From: an uncultured Mediterraneibacter sp.
GTDB lineage: Bacteria; Bacillota; Clostridia; Lachnospirales; Lachnospiraceae
Length of the DNA: 64,000 bases
Reading direction: 5' to 3'
NCBI GenBank assembly: GCA_944383695.1
Contig: CALWQP010000009.1
Span: 18,878-82,877, forward strand
A program made the position numbers and the translations under genes. Of this stretch, positions 35,710 through 44,524 are shown piece by piece. Numbering within the stretch: position 1 is the stretch's first letter; every line of letters begins with the position of its first letter. The notes below the pieces were generated by a model. The model worked only from the letters and a program-made list of their open reading frames with translations, had not been told where the DNA came from and searched no databases.

Positions 35710-37218
35710 TCAGAATCTTTTGATCTTCCTTGTGGTAGTCTTCTCAAACTCCGTATCTCTGACAACCAGGCTGTATATCTTTTTCTGTGGAGCCGCCGTC
35801 CTGTTATACTCATCGATAACCTCCTGCAGCTTCGCGCGCACGTCTTTGATCCTTTTCTTTTTCACATAGTCCTGGTCCGGATAGATTTCTGCTTCGATCA
35901 CGCCCTGATTTTCACGAACAAGCACCTCGCCCACAAGGCGGTTCGCGCTCAGTGCGTTTTCCAGTTCTTCCGGGGAAACGTTCTCTCCGTTCTTCGTGAT
36001 GATCAGGTTCTTCTTCCTTCCGGTCAGATAGACGAATCCCTCTTCATCCACATATCCGAGGTCTCCGGTCTTGAGCCATCCGTCCTCCAGTGTCTCCGCC
36101 GTCTCTTCCGGCATCTTATAATACCCCTGCATGACGCTGCTCCCTTTTACCCAAAGTTCACCGTCCACGGTCTTTGCCTGGCAGTTCGGCACGAGCTGCC
36201 CCACGGAATCGCTGCGGATATTCCAGCTCTGGGAGATGCTGATGACCGGGGAGCACTCGGTCATGCCATAGCCCTGCTGGATGGTGATGTCATATTTCTT
36301 AAACATCTCAATATAGGACGGGTCCAGATACGCCCCGCCGCTGCAGATCGTGTGGAACTGTTTTCCGAACACCTGGCTCTTCACGATCTTCGCCGGAAGG
36401 AGGGATGCTTCCTCCAGCTTCCTGGCCATGGTCTCGATCATCAGCGGGACCATCAGTATCATCTCCGGCTTAAAGAGTTTGATATTTTTTGCCACGCGCA
36501 TCAGGGAATCATTGATGCAGATGACAGCCGCCAGGGAGACTCCTTTCAGGATGTCCATGCTCAGACAGTATGCATGGTGAATCGGGAGCACAGTCATAAT
36601 GACCGTACGCTCCGGAATCTTCATGTCAAGGCAGGTGGCGTTTTCCGCCACATTTCTGTGTGTCAGCATGACTCCCTTGCTCTTGCCTGTGGTGCCGGAT
36701 GTAAACATGATGGTGCAGAGCTGATCCGGCTGCGGTTCATACTCAAAGGCCCCTCTATGTTCTCCGAGCAGCTTCCAGTAACCATATGCATGATCATCAT
36801 GCTCTTCCTGCTGCATGGAGATCAGAGTCTTAAGCTGAGGGCAGCGGTCCTTCGCGATCGCTGCCACATCCTTTCTCACCTCATCATATACGAGTACAGT
36901 GGAATCTGAACGGTCGATAAGATCGCACACATCCTCCGCCGGAAGGTTCACATCCAGCGGCACGATTACGCTGCCGCTGTTGACTGTGCCGAAGTACGCC
37001 ACAAGCCATGCATAGGAGGTCATTCCGATGACCGCGATGTGCTTTCCCTTCTCGCCGAGATCTTTCAGTACATTTGAGAAGCTTTCGCTGTCCTCTTTAA
37101 GATGTGTATAGGTTTTTGATTCGATTTCATTCTTACTTACTTTATAGCGGACCGCATCCTCCGGCCCATACTTTTTCTCTGTATTGGCCAGAATCTGACG
37201 AACTGTACTGAAAAGCAT
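35710..37218 (-). CDS. AMP-dependent acyl-CoA/acyl-ACP ligase
   Basis: 502 residues, ANL superfamily. The adenylate motif A3 is MFTSGTTGKSKGVMLTHRN, A5 is QQGYGMTECSPVIS, A7/A8 is WLKTGDLGYVDEEGFVYLTG followed by RKKNLIITKNGENVSPEELE; the C-terminal Lys region (TTRKIKRF) is present. It activates a carboxylic acid, probably a fatty acid, as acyl-AMP and loads it on CoA or, given the ACP gene 80 bases upstream, on that ACP. Last gene of the SCP2-hydrolase-condensation-ACP-ligase operon. The acid it activates cannot be read from the sequence. Confidence 0.88.
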   Translation of the reverse strand: MLFSTVRQILANTEKKYGPEDAVRYKVSKNEIESKTYTHLKEDSESFSNVLKDLGEKGKHIAVIGMTSYAWLVAYFGTVNSGSVIVPLDVNLPAEDVCDLIDRSDSTVLVYDEVRKDVAAIAKDRCPQLKTLISMQQEEHDDHAYGYWKLLGEHRGAFEYEPQPDQLCTIMFTSGTTGKSKGVMLTHRNVAENATCLDMKIPERTVIMTVLPIHHAYCLSMDILKGVSLAAVICINDSLMRVAKNIKLFKPEMILMVPLMIETMARKLEEASLLPAKIVKSQVFGKQFHTICSGGAYLDPSYIEMFKKYDITIQQGYGMTECSPVISISQSWNIRSDSVGQLVPNCQAKTVDGELWVKGSSVMQGYYKMPEETAETLEDGWLKTGDLGYVDEEGFVYLTGRKKNLIITKNGENVSPEELENALSANRLVGEVLVRENQGVIEAEIYPDQDYVKKKRIKDVRAKLQEVIDEYNRTAAPQKKIYSLVVRDTEFEKTTTRKIKRF

Positions 37219-37300
37219 ATTTCCCCAATCCTTTCTCTATCTTACATTTTATAACTGTTCAGCACGCGCCATTGGCCAAACCGTACGCCTGCCGGACAGA

Positions 37301-37525
37301 TCACACCAGCTTCTCAAGATAATCAACAGCTTCCTGGACTGTACGGATACCGGCAGCCTCTGTCTGCTCCACTTCCACATCAAACTCATCCTCAATCTCT
37401 CCGAGCATGCTCATAAAGTCAAAAGAGGTGAATCCGAGATCTTCCATGAACCGGGACTCCGGATGAATGTCCCCCGGCTCTACTTCCACATAGTTGCAGA
37501 TGATATTTACTAATTTCTCAAACAT
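37301..37525 (-). CDS. Acyl carrier protein
   Basis: 74 residues, acidic, with the phosphopantetheine attachment Ser34 in EDLGFTSFDF, where the usual DSL is replaced by TSF. Helix pattern and length fit an ACP/PCP. It is not next to fatty acid synthesis genes but sits between a condensation-domain protein and an AMP-ligase, so it is likely a dedicated carrier for this pathway. An enzyme to add phosphopantetheine is not encoded locally. Confidence 0.9.
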   Translation of the reverse strand: MFEKLVNIICNYVEVEPGDIHPESRFMEDLGFTSFDFMSMLGEIEDEFDVEVEQTEAAGIRTVQEAVDYLEKLV

Positions 37526-37607
37526 GATCGTTCTCCTTTTATTCTCATTTCACACAGACAGGGTCAGAACAGGTTTCCGGCCCTTTTATCATTCGCATAC
37601 ACGGATG

Positions 37608-39014
37608 TTAAACCAGCCTTATGATTTCCCCGATGGTCAGGTCAGGATTCTCCGCGCCCTTGAACATGATCTTGCACAGATAATAATACAGATACTCCAG
37701 ATCTTCTCTTGACACTGCTTTCACCTGATGCTCAAAATTGAAATCCAGCCCATTGTCCTCCGGGCGGTGCATTACAGTCAGGTACATTCCCTGGGGGCAT
37801 ATGCCGTTGGGATACCATTTCGTGTTATAACGGATATCGCCGAGCTGATCTAGGCCTTTCTCTTTCAGGGTCAACGGCTGATAAGTGAGGGACATCTGTT
37901 CATATGTAAGACCTGCATGTGGCTGCGGATAAGTCTTTGCACGCTGTGCGAAATATTCTGTCGGATCATAGTTCGCATGGCGGAATATCTCGTTCTGCTT
38001 GTCGCGGATCGCATAGATCCCGTCAATGAACTTCATACTCTCCGGGAAGATCGTGCGGAAGGGAAAGGAATGGATCCTTGTGCCGCCGGATTTCTTTTCC
38101 TTCAGCGTTGCGCGCCTTGCGATCGCATTATTGATAGACACATCGTCGTGTCCGTTCATTTTCTGGAAATACGTTCTCAGTCCCATCAGAAGCAGGCACG
38201 CAAGCGATACATGATACTTCTCGCAGAACTCCATCAGGCGCTGGGTGGGCTCGCCTTCCAGATGGAAGATATCCAGTGCGGACTCCGTACTGTCAGAAGC
38301 ACTGAATGCGGTGCGCAGGTCCGGGTTCTTGAACATCTCCCGGGCGGCTTCCAGTTTGTCCGTGCCCCGGAGACCGTTAAAGATGGGCTCAGAGGACGCG
38401 ATCTCCTTTTCAAAGAATGCCCGGTCTCTCTGCTGCGCCCCGCTTCCCGACTCGTACGCCAGGTCTTTCTGGATCTGCTCGATGTAGGAACACATATCTT
38501 TGGGATATGGGACGCCTTCATATTTGGCATTACAGTACAGCTCGATGATATCTTTCAAAAATCCGATCAGAGACTGAGCGTCCACGATCATGTGATGCCC
38601 GAGGAAATATACGCCGCTGAACCCATCCGGCATCTTTATCATGACAATCCTGGTGAGCTGGGCATCCTCCATCCTGAAGGGAACTCTTGTCCACTCCTTC
38701 ATCGTTTCCTCAGCCTCTTCCATCGTCTTTCCTGTAAAATCAACGAACTCGATGTCCTGCTCTTCATGCTTTACGACATACTGATAATAGTTTCCTTCCT
38801 TGTCTTTCGCGAAACGGACGCGCATGCCCTCGCATCTTTCATACGCTTTATTGACCGACTGCTTTAACACCTCCCAGTCAATCTCCACCTCTATGGTCAG
38901 GCTGGTGCCTATGTTCAGGACCGCCGCGCTGGGACAGTGCGGGAGATAGTACAGGTGGAACTTCTGTGCTACTGTCAGAGGATACACTTTGTATCCCTTC
39001 CTTGTCTTCATCAT
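37608..39014 (-). CDS. Stand-alone condensation-domain acyltransferase
   Basis: 468 residues with the HHxxxD catalytic motif GHHMIVDA (His140, His141, Asp145) and the N-terminal YPLTVAQKFHLYYL typical of NRPS condensation and related alcohol acyltransferase families. It may transfer an acyl group from the neighbouring ACP to an amine or alcohol. Its ATG overlaps the stop of the hydrolase gene by four bases, so the two are coupled. I see no adenylation or thiolation domain fused to it. Acceptor and product are unknown. Confidence 0.82.
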   Translation of the reverse strand: MMKTRKGYKVYPLTVAQKFHLYYLPHCPSAAVLNIGTSLTIEVEIDWEVLKQSVNKAYERCEGMRVRFAKDKEGNYYQYVVKHEEQDIEFVDFTGKTMEEAEETMKEWTRVPFRMEDAQLTRIVMIKMPDGFSGVYFLGHHMIVDAQSLIGFLKDIIELYCNAKYEGVPYPKDMCSYIEQIQKDLAYESGSGAQQRDRAFFEKEIASSEPIFNGLRGTDKLEAAREMFKNPDLRTAFSASDSTESALDIFHLEGEPTQRLMEFCEKYHVSLACLLLMGLRTYFQKMNGHDDVSINNAIARRATLKEKKSGGTRIHSFPFRTIFPESMKFIDGIYAIRDKQNEIFRHANYDPTEYFAQRAKTYPQPHAGLTYEQMSLTYQPLTLKEKGLDQLGDIRYNTKWYPNGICPQGMYLTVMHRPEDNGLDFNFEHQVKAVSREDLEYLYYYLCKIMFKGAENPDLTIGEIIRLV

Positions 39015-39955
39015 TTTATGACTCCTCCTATAAATGAATCCATGGCTCTCTCATAACCTTCTGTATCCTTATAGTAGCTCTCTCCATGACCCGCGTCTTT
39101 CACGATCAGCTTTATCTTCGGGGATGCACAGTTTTTATATGCCTCCTCCGTCATCCAGCATGGGACAAAAACATCCTTATCCCCATGGATAAATAAGACC
39201 GGGACTTTTGCCTTCTGTACTTCTCTCGCAGAATTGCAGTCGTCGAGACCGTATCCAACCTTTTTCCTGTTGATCCGGCTTGCGATCTGTATGATCGGAA
39301 AGGCCGGGATATGGTACATACTGTGAAGCACATGAGTGAACACATCCTTCATGGAGGTAAACGCACAGTCTGAAATGATCCCTTTCACCTGAGACGGAAG
39401 ACTCAGGCCGCTCATCATGAGTACAGTGGCTCCGCCCATGGAATTCCCATGGAGCAGGATCTGCACGTCCTCCCCGGCCTTTTCCACCATCCATTCCACC
39501 CAGCGTTTTCCATCCAGACGGTCCATAACGCCGAAACCAATATGCTGACCCTCGCTCTGCCCATGGGCGCGCTCATCAATGAGCAGCATCCGGTAGCCGC
39601 GCTTCAGGTAATAATGGGAAAGGCTGCCGTAATCATTCAGTCCCTGGCTCGTGTACCCATGAAAGCAGATCACCGCTTTATCGCCTTCTGCCCCCTTGAA
39701 ATATGTACCGTGGAGCTTCAGTCCGTCGTGGGAAGTGATCCACACATCCTCGTGGGGCTGTTCCACCATCCACTCTCTTCGCTCCTTCATCATGGGAAGG
39801 TATTTCTGCCAGTCCACGCCTGACATCTTCATCGTACGTTCAGTCTTCGCATTCGAGCGGATCATTGTCCTTCTGTAGAAATATGCTGTGGCTCCTGCCT
39901 CTGCCGCTGCCAGCAGGCCGGCCAGGAGCGCCGCGCCCTTAAATACTCCTTTCAT
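39011..39955 (-). CDS. Membrane-anchored alpha/beta hydrolase
   Basis: About 314 residues. The start ATG 39953-39955 follows GGAGACAGT; a longer frame to 40000 lacks a site. A hydrophobic N-terminal segment (VFKGAALLAGLLAAAEAG) suggests a membrane anchor. The catalytic triad is visible: nucleophile Ser in LLHGNSMGGATV, Asp in VLFIHGDKDVFVP, His in DAGHGESYYKD; oxyanion region CFHGYTSQGLN. It resembles the YqkD/BAAT-like hydrolases. In this operon it may act as a thioesterase or lipase releasing or supplying the acyl group. Overlaps the condensation gene. Confidence 0.88.
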   Translation of the reverse strand: MKGVFKGAALLAGLLAAAEAGATAYFYRRTMIRSNAKTERTMKMSGVDWQKYLPMMKERREWMVEQPHEDVWITSHDGLKLHGTYFKGAEGDKAVICFHGYTSQGLNDYGSLSHYYLKRGYRMLLIDERAHGQSEGQHIGFGVMDRLDGKRWVEWMVEKAGEDVQILLHGNSMGGATVLMMSGLSLPSQVKGIISDCAFTSMKDVFTHVLHSMYHIPAFPIIQIASRINRKKVGYGLDDCNSAREVQKAKVPVLFIHGDKDVFVPCWMTEEAYKNCASPKIKLIVKDAGHGESYYKDTEGYERAMDSFIGGVIK

Positions 39956-40005
39956 ACTGTCTCCGTTTCTGCCCCTCTGCCGGGAGCTGCCGCAAAACAT
40001 CTATA

Positions 40006-40356
40006 TTACTTCTTTTCTTTCTTTTTCCCTTTCTTGCTGTTGATCAGCTCCTTCAGTTTCAGCGCCTTATCGATATTTCCTTCTACTTTCAGTTTTCCAA
40101 GTGTTACTGCCAGTATCGGATCTGTCTTTCCGTCCGCAATCTTGAACAGTGTTTCCGCTGTGCAAGTGAACATCGCGTCGCGGTCAAAATACTCATAGGG
40201 CTCTACATAAAGCTTTCCTTCTTTTACCTCTGCGTAAAAGATCCCTTCCGCCTCTCCGGTGATATTGAACTGATATGCCAGGTGCTCGTAGATATCGCTC
40301 ACATCGGCATCCATCAGCATCCCCTTTACTTTTGCAAACATTTCTGCGTATGTCAT
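40006..40356 (-). CDS. SCP2-type sterol/lipid carrier domain protein
   Basis: 116 residues from ATG 40354-40356, which follows GGAGGAAGTT; an earlier ATG in the open frame at 40404 is rejected. The fold signature is seen in DRDAMFTCTAETLFKIADGKTDP and LAVTLGKLKVEGNIDKALKL, the usual end of SCP2 domains, followed by a very Lys-rich tail. SCP2 domains bind fatty acyl chains and other lipids. As the first gene of the operon it points to a hydrophobic substrate or product for the downstream acyl-processing enzymes. Confidence 0.82.
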   Translation of the reverse strand: MTYAEMFAKVKGMLMDADVSDIYEHLAYQFNITGEAEGIFYAEVKEGKLYVEPYEYFDRDAMFTCTAETLFKIADGKTDPILAVTLGKLKVEGNIDKALKLKELINSKKGKKKEKK

Positions 40357-40421
40357 AACTTCCTCCTTCTTGACCAGATTCGCCATTTTCCAACCGCTGG
40401 TCATATTCTTTCTTCCGTTAG

Positions 40422-40448
40422 ATTATCACCTTTCCGACAGTCGGTCAA
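40422..40448 (-). promoter_or_regulatory. Promoter of the SCP2 operon with a palindromic operator in the spacer
   Basis: Minus strand TTGACC (40443-40448), 15-base spacer, GATAAT (40422-40427). The palindrome CCGAC-A-GTCGG (40434-40444) lies between the two boxes. A palindrome of this form in the spacer suggests a TetR-family repressor site; no tetR gene is adjacent. The remaining gap to the next gene holds only a terminator. Confidence 0.6.
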
Positions 40449-40544
40449 CTTGCGCCACCATCAAAATAAACCGGATTTTTTCTCTCTTTTTTGTGCTTTC
40501 TGATCATTGGTCCTTTGGAGCAGGAAGAAATAGAAGAAACAATA

Positions 40545-40592
40545 GCCGGGCTGGTCGCCCTTTTAGAAAAAGGGACAGACAACCCGCCCGGC
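40545..40592 (-). terminator. Terminator of the aldose epimerase gene
   Basis: GCCGGGC/GCCCGGC outer stem with an inner CCCTTTT/AAAAAGGG stem, about 48 bases in all; the minus-strand tail is TATTGTTTCTTC. It separates the epimerase group from the SCP2 operon. Confidence 0.75.
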
Positions 40593-40640
40593 TCGCTAAA
40601 TTTCCTTATGTCATAAAATCGTTAAATATCATTGGTCGGA

Positions 40641-41513
40641 TCATTCTCCGGCTATGACAGTATAGCTCTGTTCGAATTTCCCGCCTGCCGGCACTTTGTT
40701 GACATTGGGCTTCTCAGAAAGCTCCTTATCAAATCCGACGTCATCGCATCTGCCCATCCATGGCTCCAGGCAGACAAACGGAGCGTCCTTCACGGACCAG
40801 ATCCCAAAGTTCGGGAATCCTTCGCACTTCATTCCCACGCGCGGCGTACCGTCTCCGTGGCAGATCCATACTTCGCTGATCTGTCCGTTGTCAAAGATCA
40901 GCGCGTCGTTGGCAAACATCTCTTCCGCCATCCGGCAGCATCCATCCTTCAGGTCCAGCTTATACACCCTGGCAGTATCCGCCGCTCCCTCGGCAATGTT
41001 TACAAGGATATAGTCCAGTGACTCTTTTTCCGGGAACTTCAGCATGTAATCAGATTTGGCCTCATCCAGCCCGGCAAATCGGAATGCGGGATGCCCGCCG
41101 ATCGTAAAGAACATTTCCTCATCCCCGGTGTTGAGCACCTCCCATGTTACAACCAGCGATCTGCCTTCCAGCTTATAGGTGATGATCAGGTCAAAATCAA
41201 AGGGATATACTTCCTTTGTCTCCTCATTGGAAGAAAACAGGAGAGAGACTGCATCCGGTGTTTCCCTGACACATTTGAACCGGTTATCCCTTGCGAATCC
41301 ATGCTGGGAAGTGGGATACTGTGTTCCGTCGATCCGCACCGTGTTTCGGTATGTCTTTCCAACATTCGGGAACAGGACCGGGGAATGCCTTTGCCAGTAT
41401 TTGGGGTCAGCATCCCACAGAAGCTCTGTGTCCCTTTTTTTGTCATAGATCCTCGTCACTTCTGCCCCCTGCTCTGTGATCTCCACACAAAGTCTGTCAT
41501 TTTCCAGTTTCAT
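40641..41513 (-). CDS. Aldose 1-epimerase family protein
   Basis: 290 residues, galactose mutarotase-like beta-sandwich of the LacX/YeaD type. Visible motifs: VLFPNVGKTYRN, TSQHGFARDN (active-site His), FTIGGHPAFRFAG (second His), and CLEPWMGRCDD (Glu). It probably interconverts sugar anomers; substrate unknown. Strong AAAGGAGGGG site before the ATG. It lies 31 bases after a trigger-factor-like lipoprotein gene on the same strand. Confidence 0.87.
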   Translation of the reverse strand: MKLENDRLCVEITEQGAEVTRIYDKKRDTELLWDADPKYWQRHSPVLFPNVGKTYRNTVRIDGTQYPTSQHGFARDNRFKCVRETPDAVSLLFSSNEETKEVYPFDFDLIITYKLEGRSLVVTWEVLNTGDEEMFFTIGGHPAFRFAGLDEAKSDYMLKFPEKESLDYILVNIAEGAADTARVYKLDLKDGCCRMAEEMFANDALIFDNGQISEVWICHGDGTPRVGMKCEGFPNFGIWSVKDAPFVCLEPWMGRCDDVGFDKELSEKPNVNKVPAGGKFEQSYTVIAGE

Positions 41514-41544
41514 CCCATGCCCCTCCTTTGATATGATTTAAAGC

Positions 41545-42615
41545 TTACTGCGCCGTATCGCTCTCCTCTACCTGAACGCATTCTTCCACAAGATAATCTG
41601 TCACAGCATCGGCAAGGATCGAGTTTCTAAGCACATCTTCTCCCACCTGCTCTTTATATGCCTCCACATCATCCATGCCGGCCTGTTCCGCATACTCTTT
41701 GATCTTCTCTTCATATTCTTCTTCAGACGGTTCCAGGCGGTGTCTCTCAGCGATCAGTTTCAAAGCCTGCTCTAAAGCCGCTGTCTGCTGTGCTGTTTCT
41801 TTGAGCTGGGCATTAAAATCGTCTTCTGTCGTCTGAAGGTATGTCTCGATAAATTCTGTCAGATCAACGCCGTACATAGACGCCATCTGTGTATAATATG
41901 TTTCCATCTGTTCGATCTGCTCATTGACGACATCCTCGGGATATTTTTTCACATCAATGTTCTCCAGCAGAGCGGACTGTACGGAACTCTTCAGCTGTGT
42001 CTTCACAGACTCTTCCGCCTGATCTTCCATCTGTTTTCTGAGGTCTTCCCTGTACTGGTCCACTGTCTCAAAGTCCTCAGTGTTTGACTGAACCCATTCA
42101 TCTGTCAGTTCCGGAACGTTTTCTGTATAAATCTCATTGAGCACGATATGGAAGTCTGCCACTTTGCCTGCCATGTCCGCAGTGTAATCCTCCGGGAACT
42201 GAACCGTAATGTTAAATTCTTCTCCAGTCTGGTGCCCTGCGATCTGCTCTTCAAATCCTGCATAATCCCCCGAGGCGCCGATATATCCGCCTGAACCGAG
42301 CTGAAGGTCCTGAGCCTGCGCTGAACCGTTTTCAAACGCCACGCCGTCCAGATATCCTGTGAAGTCAATATTTACCCAGTCCCCCATCTCTGCTGCGCGG
42401 TCTGTGATCGCAACTTTCTCAGCCGTTGCCTGAAGGTTCGTCTGGATCGTCTGCTCAATCTGCTCATCCGTCACTTCCGTCTGCTCCACCTGAGACACTT
42501 CCAGCCCCTTGTACTGCTTCACTGTCACATATTCATTGGACAGCTCTCCGCTGCATCCCGCAAGTGTTCCCGCCACGACTGCAGCAAGCATCATTGTCAT
42601 AATTTTTTTCTTCAT
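41545..42615 (-). CDS. Trigger-factor-like lipoprotein with FKBP-type domain
   Basis: 356 residues. Lipoprotein signal with lipobox GTLAGC (Cys21). The remainder matches the trigger factor PPIase and C-terminal domains: GDWVNIDFTGYLDGVAFENG, FEEQIAGHQTGEEFNITVQF, FHIVLNEIY, then a long helical C-terminal region (about 195-330). The ribosome-binding N-domain is missing. This suggests a membrane-tethered, extracytoplasmic foldase analogous in role to PrsA. Gln/Glu-rich and acidic. Confidence 0.85.
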   Translation of the reverse strand: MKKKIMTMMLAAVVAGTLAGCSGELSNEYVTVKQYKGLEVSQVEQTEVTDEQIEQTIQTNLQATAEKVAITDRAAEMGDWVNIDFTGYLDGVAFENGSAQAQDLQLGSGGYIGASGDYAGFEEQIAGHQTGEEFNITVQFPEDYTADMAGKVADFHIVLNEIYTENVPELTDEWVQSNTEDFETVDQYREDLRKQMEDQAEESVKTQLKSSVQSALLENIDVKKYPEDVVNEQIEQMETYYTQMASMYGVDLTEFIETYLQTTEDDFNAQLKETAQQTAALEQALKLIAERHRLEPSEEEYEEKIKEYAEQAGMDDVEAYKEQVGEDVLRNSILADAVTDYLVEECVQVEESDTAQ

Positions 42616-42749
42616 TACTTTTCTCCTCTTCTTATCTGTTATTTTTTATCTGTTCCGGCAGGATATCCCACCGGTTCTGATAATCTTTTTTACGGTCGCT
42701 TTTCGGACCTTTTCAGTTTGTCCTCCGCCGTCTTCCTGCCCCATTCCTG

Positions 42750-44225
42750 TTACAGCAGCGGAGACAGCAGCCTGGAGAACTGTTCTTTTCCTCTGATGAT
42801 CAGGCTTCTCTCATCATAGACCTTTCTCGTTACGTGAGTACACTGCGTCATGTCATTTTCAAACGCCCGCTCCAGCCTCTGTACGGTCCGTTCGCTGTAG
42901 ATCACCGCGTTGACCTCAAAGTTCAGCCCAAAGCTCCGGATATCCATGTTTGCCGTGCCCACACACGCCACCATTCCGTCCACGCTCAATGTCTTTGCAT
43001 GAAGGAAACCGTTGTTATATACATAGCACTTTGCCCCTGCCGCGACCATATCTCCTATGTAAGAATACGTCGCCCAATAGACAAACGGATGATCCGGCTT
43101 GCACGGCACCATAATGCGTACGTCTATGCCAGACCTGCTGGCAATCTTCAGCGCATCCAGTATGGATTCGTCCGGTATAAAATACGGTGTTTGGATATAG
43201 ACATGGTCCTTCGCACTGTGGATCAGCCTCAGGTAATTGTCATGGATCGTCTTTATCTGCGAGTCCGGTCCGCTGGATATGATCTGTACCGGATCCCGGC
43301 CTTTTCTCACATATTCCGGGATTTCAAACAGCTTATCCTCAAGGAACAGGTTTTCCTTGGACGCATAATTCCAGTCCAGGACAAACCGCACTGCCAGAGA
43401 AGTCACTGCCGCGCCCTCGATACACAGATGCGTGTCCCTCCAGTAACCGAATTTCTTATCTCTTCCAAGGTACTCTCTTCCCACATTAAAGCCACCGACG
43501 AATCCGATCCGACCGTCAATGACCACGATTTTTCTGTGATTCCGGTAGTTCACCCGGAGCTGCAGCTTTCCTAAAAGCGCGGGGAAGAATTCCGCGACTT
43601 CAATGCCTTCCCTTTCCAGACGCTCCCAGTCTTTGTTCTTCATCGTGCGGCAGCCCATGCTGTCAAACAGGACGCGCACTTCCACACCCTCATGCACTTT
43701 CTGTATGAGGACCTTCTCAATCTCCTGCCACAGTTCATCGTTGCGGATGATGTAATACTGCACATGGATATAACGCTTTGCCTGACGCATCTCATCGAGA
43801 AGCGCCCGGAATTTTGCCTTCCCATCCGTATAGATCCTGATATCGTTATTATCGGTCAACACCGCCTCGCCTGCCTCCAGATTATAGAGGATCAGGTCTT
43901 TAAACCTCGCCATCTCCGGATTTGACAGCCTCAGCCTTTTCCGGTAGATTGTCTCCTCCTGCCGGCGCACCGCATATTTCAGCTCACCCTCGATCTCTTT
44001 TGCCTTGAACATCCTGCTCTTGTGAAAATCCTGTCCGATGACCAGATACAGGATAAACCCAAGGATTGGTATAAAATACAGCAGAAGCAGCCATGTCCAG
44101 ACCGTCTGCGGAGATCTCCTCTGGAAAAACACTATGATAAGCGCAAAGAGGACATTGATGATGACAATGTTGTCCATGATAAAATTATAGACCGTCATCA
44201 CTCCGTTCCAAATCATTTCTGCCAT
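42750..44225 (-). CDS. cls: Cardiolipin synthase
   Basis: About 491 residues from ATG 44223-44225 (GGAG then seven T before it); a frame to 44426 without a site is rejected. Two N-terminal membrane helices (IVIINVLFALIIVFF; VWTWLLLLYFIPILGFILYL), then two phospholipase D HKD motifs: HRKIVVIDGRIGFVGG and HAKTLSVDGMVACVGTAN. Condenses phosphatidylglycerol to cardiolipin at the membrane. The upstream 300 bases to the next divergent gene contain only that gene's promoter. Confidence 0.94.
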   Translation of the reverse strand: MAEMIWNGVMTVYNFIMDNIVIINVLFALIIVFFQRRSPQTVWTWLLLLYFIPILGFILYLVIGQDFHKSRMFKAKEIEGELKYAVRRQEETIYRKRLRLSNPEMARFKDLILYNLEAGEAVLTDNNDIRIYTDGKAKFRALLDEMRQAKRYIHVQYYIIRNDELWQEIEKVLIQKVHEGVEVRVLFDSMGCRTMKNKDWERLEREGIEVAEFFPALLGKLQLRVNYRNHRKIVVIDGRIGFVGGFNVGREYLGRDKKFGYWRDTHLCIEGAAVTSLAVRFVLDWNYASKENLFLEDKLFEIPEYVRKGRDPVQIISSGPDSQIKTIHDNYLRLIHSAKDHVYIQTPYFIPDESILDALKIASRSGIDVRIMVPCKPDHPFVYWATYSYIGDMVAAGAKCYVYNNGFLHAKTLSVDGMVACVGTANMDIRSFGLNFEVNAVIYSERTVQRLERAFENDMTQCTHVTRKVYDERSLIIRGKEQFSRLLSPLL

Positions 44226-44449
44226 AAAAAAACTCCTTTTGTATCCGCCCCTCTCCCTGCCGGAGAAAGGCCACCGTCCCACGCGCGGGATACACCTGCG
44301 CAGAAACGCTACTATAACAGTATACCTGCTCCCCCCTCGAAAAGTAAACCCTAAATGTGCCGAATGTGATTCGTATGCCGATTCTGAATGTCCTCTGCCG
44401 CCTTTCGAAATGCACCGGGCTGCCATCTGCCGAAATGTACCGGATTTGC

Positions 44450-44478
44450 TTGCACTTGTCCAAAAACAATGTTACAAT
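44450..44478 (+). promoter_or_regulatory. Promoter for the small membrane protein gene
   Basis: TTGCAC (44450-44455), 17-base spacer, TACAAT (44473-44478). The rest of the 44226-44449 gap shows nothing recognisable apart from the cls leader. Confidence 0.65.
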
Positions 44479-44524
44479 ACTAGTTGCGCAAAAGCGGAAA
44501 ACTATGATTTAGGAGGATTATATC

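Noticed and set aside
35568..35813. An 81-codon ORF on the minus strand
   Set aside because: It starts inside the ligase gene in another frame and runs through the operon terminator.
35050..36909. A 619-codon open frame on the plus strand
   Set aside because: It is antisense to the start of the GH84 gene and to the AMP-ligase, both with clear domains; His/Cys-rich composition is that of an antisense shadow.
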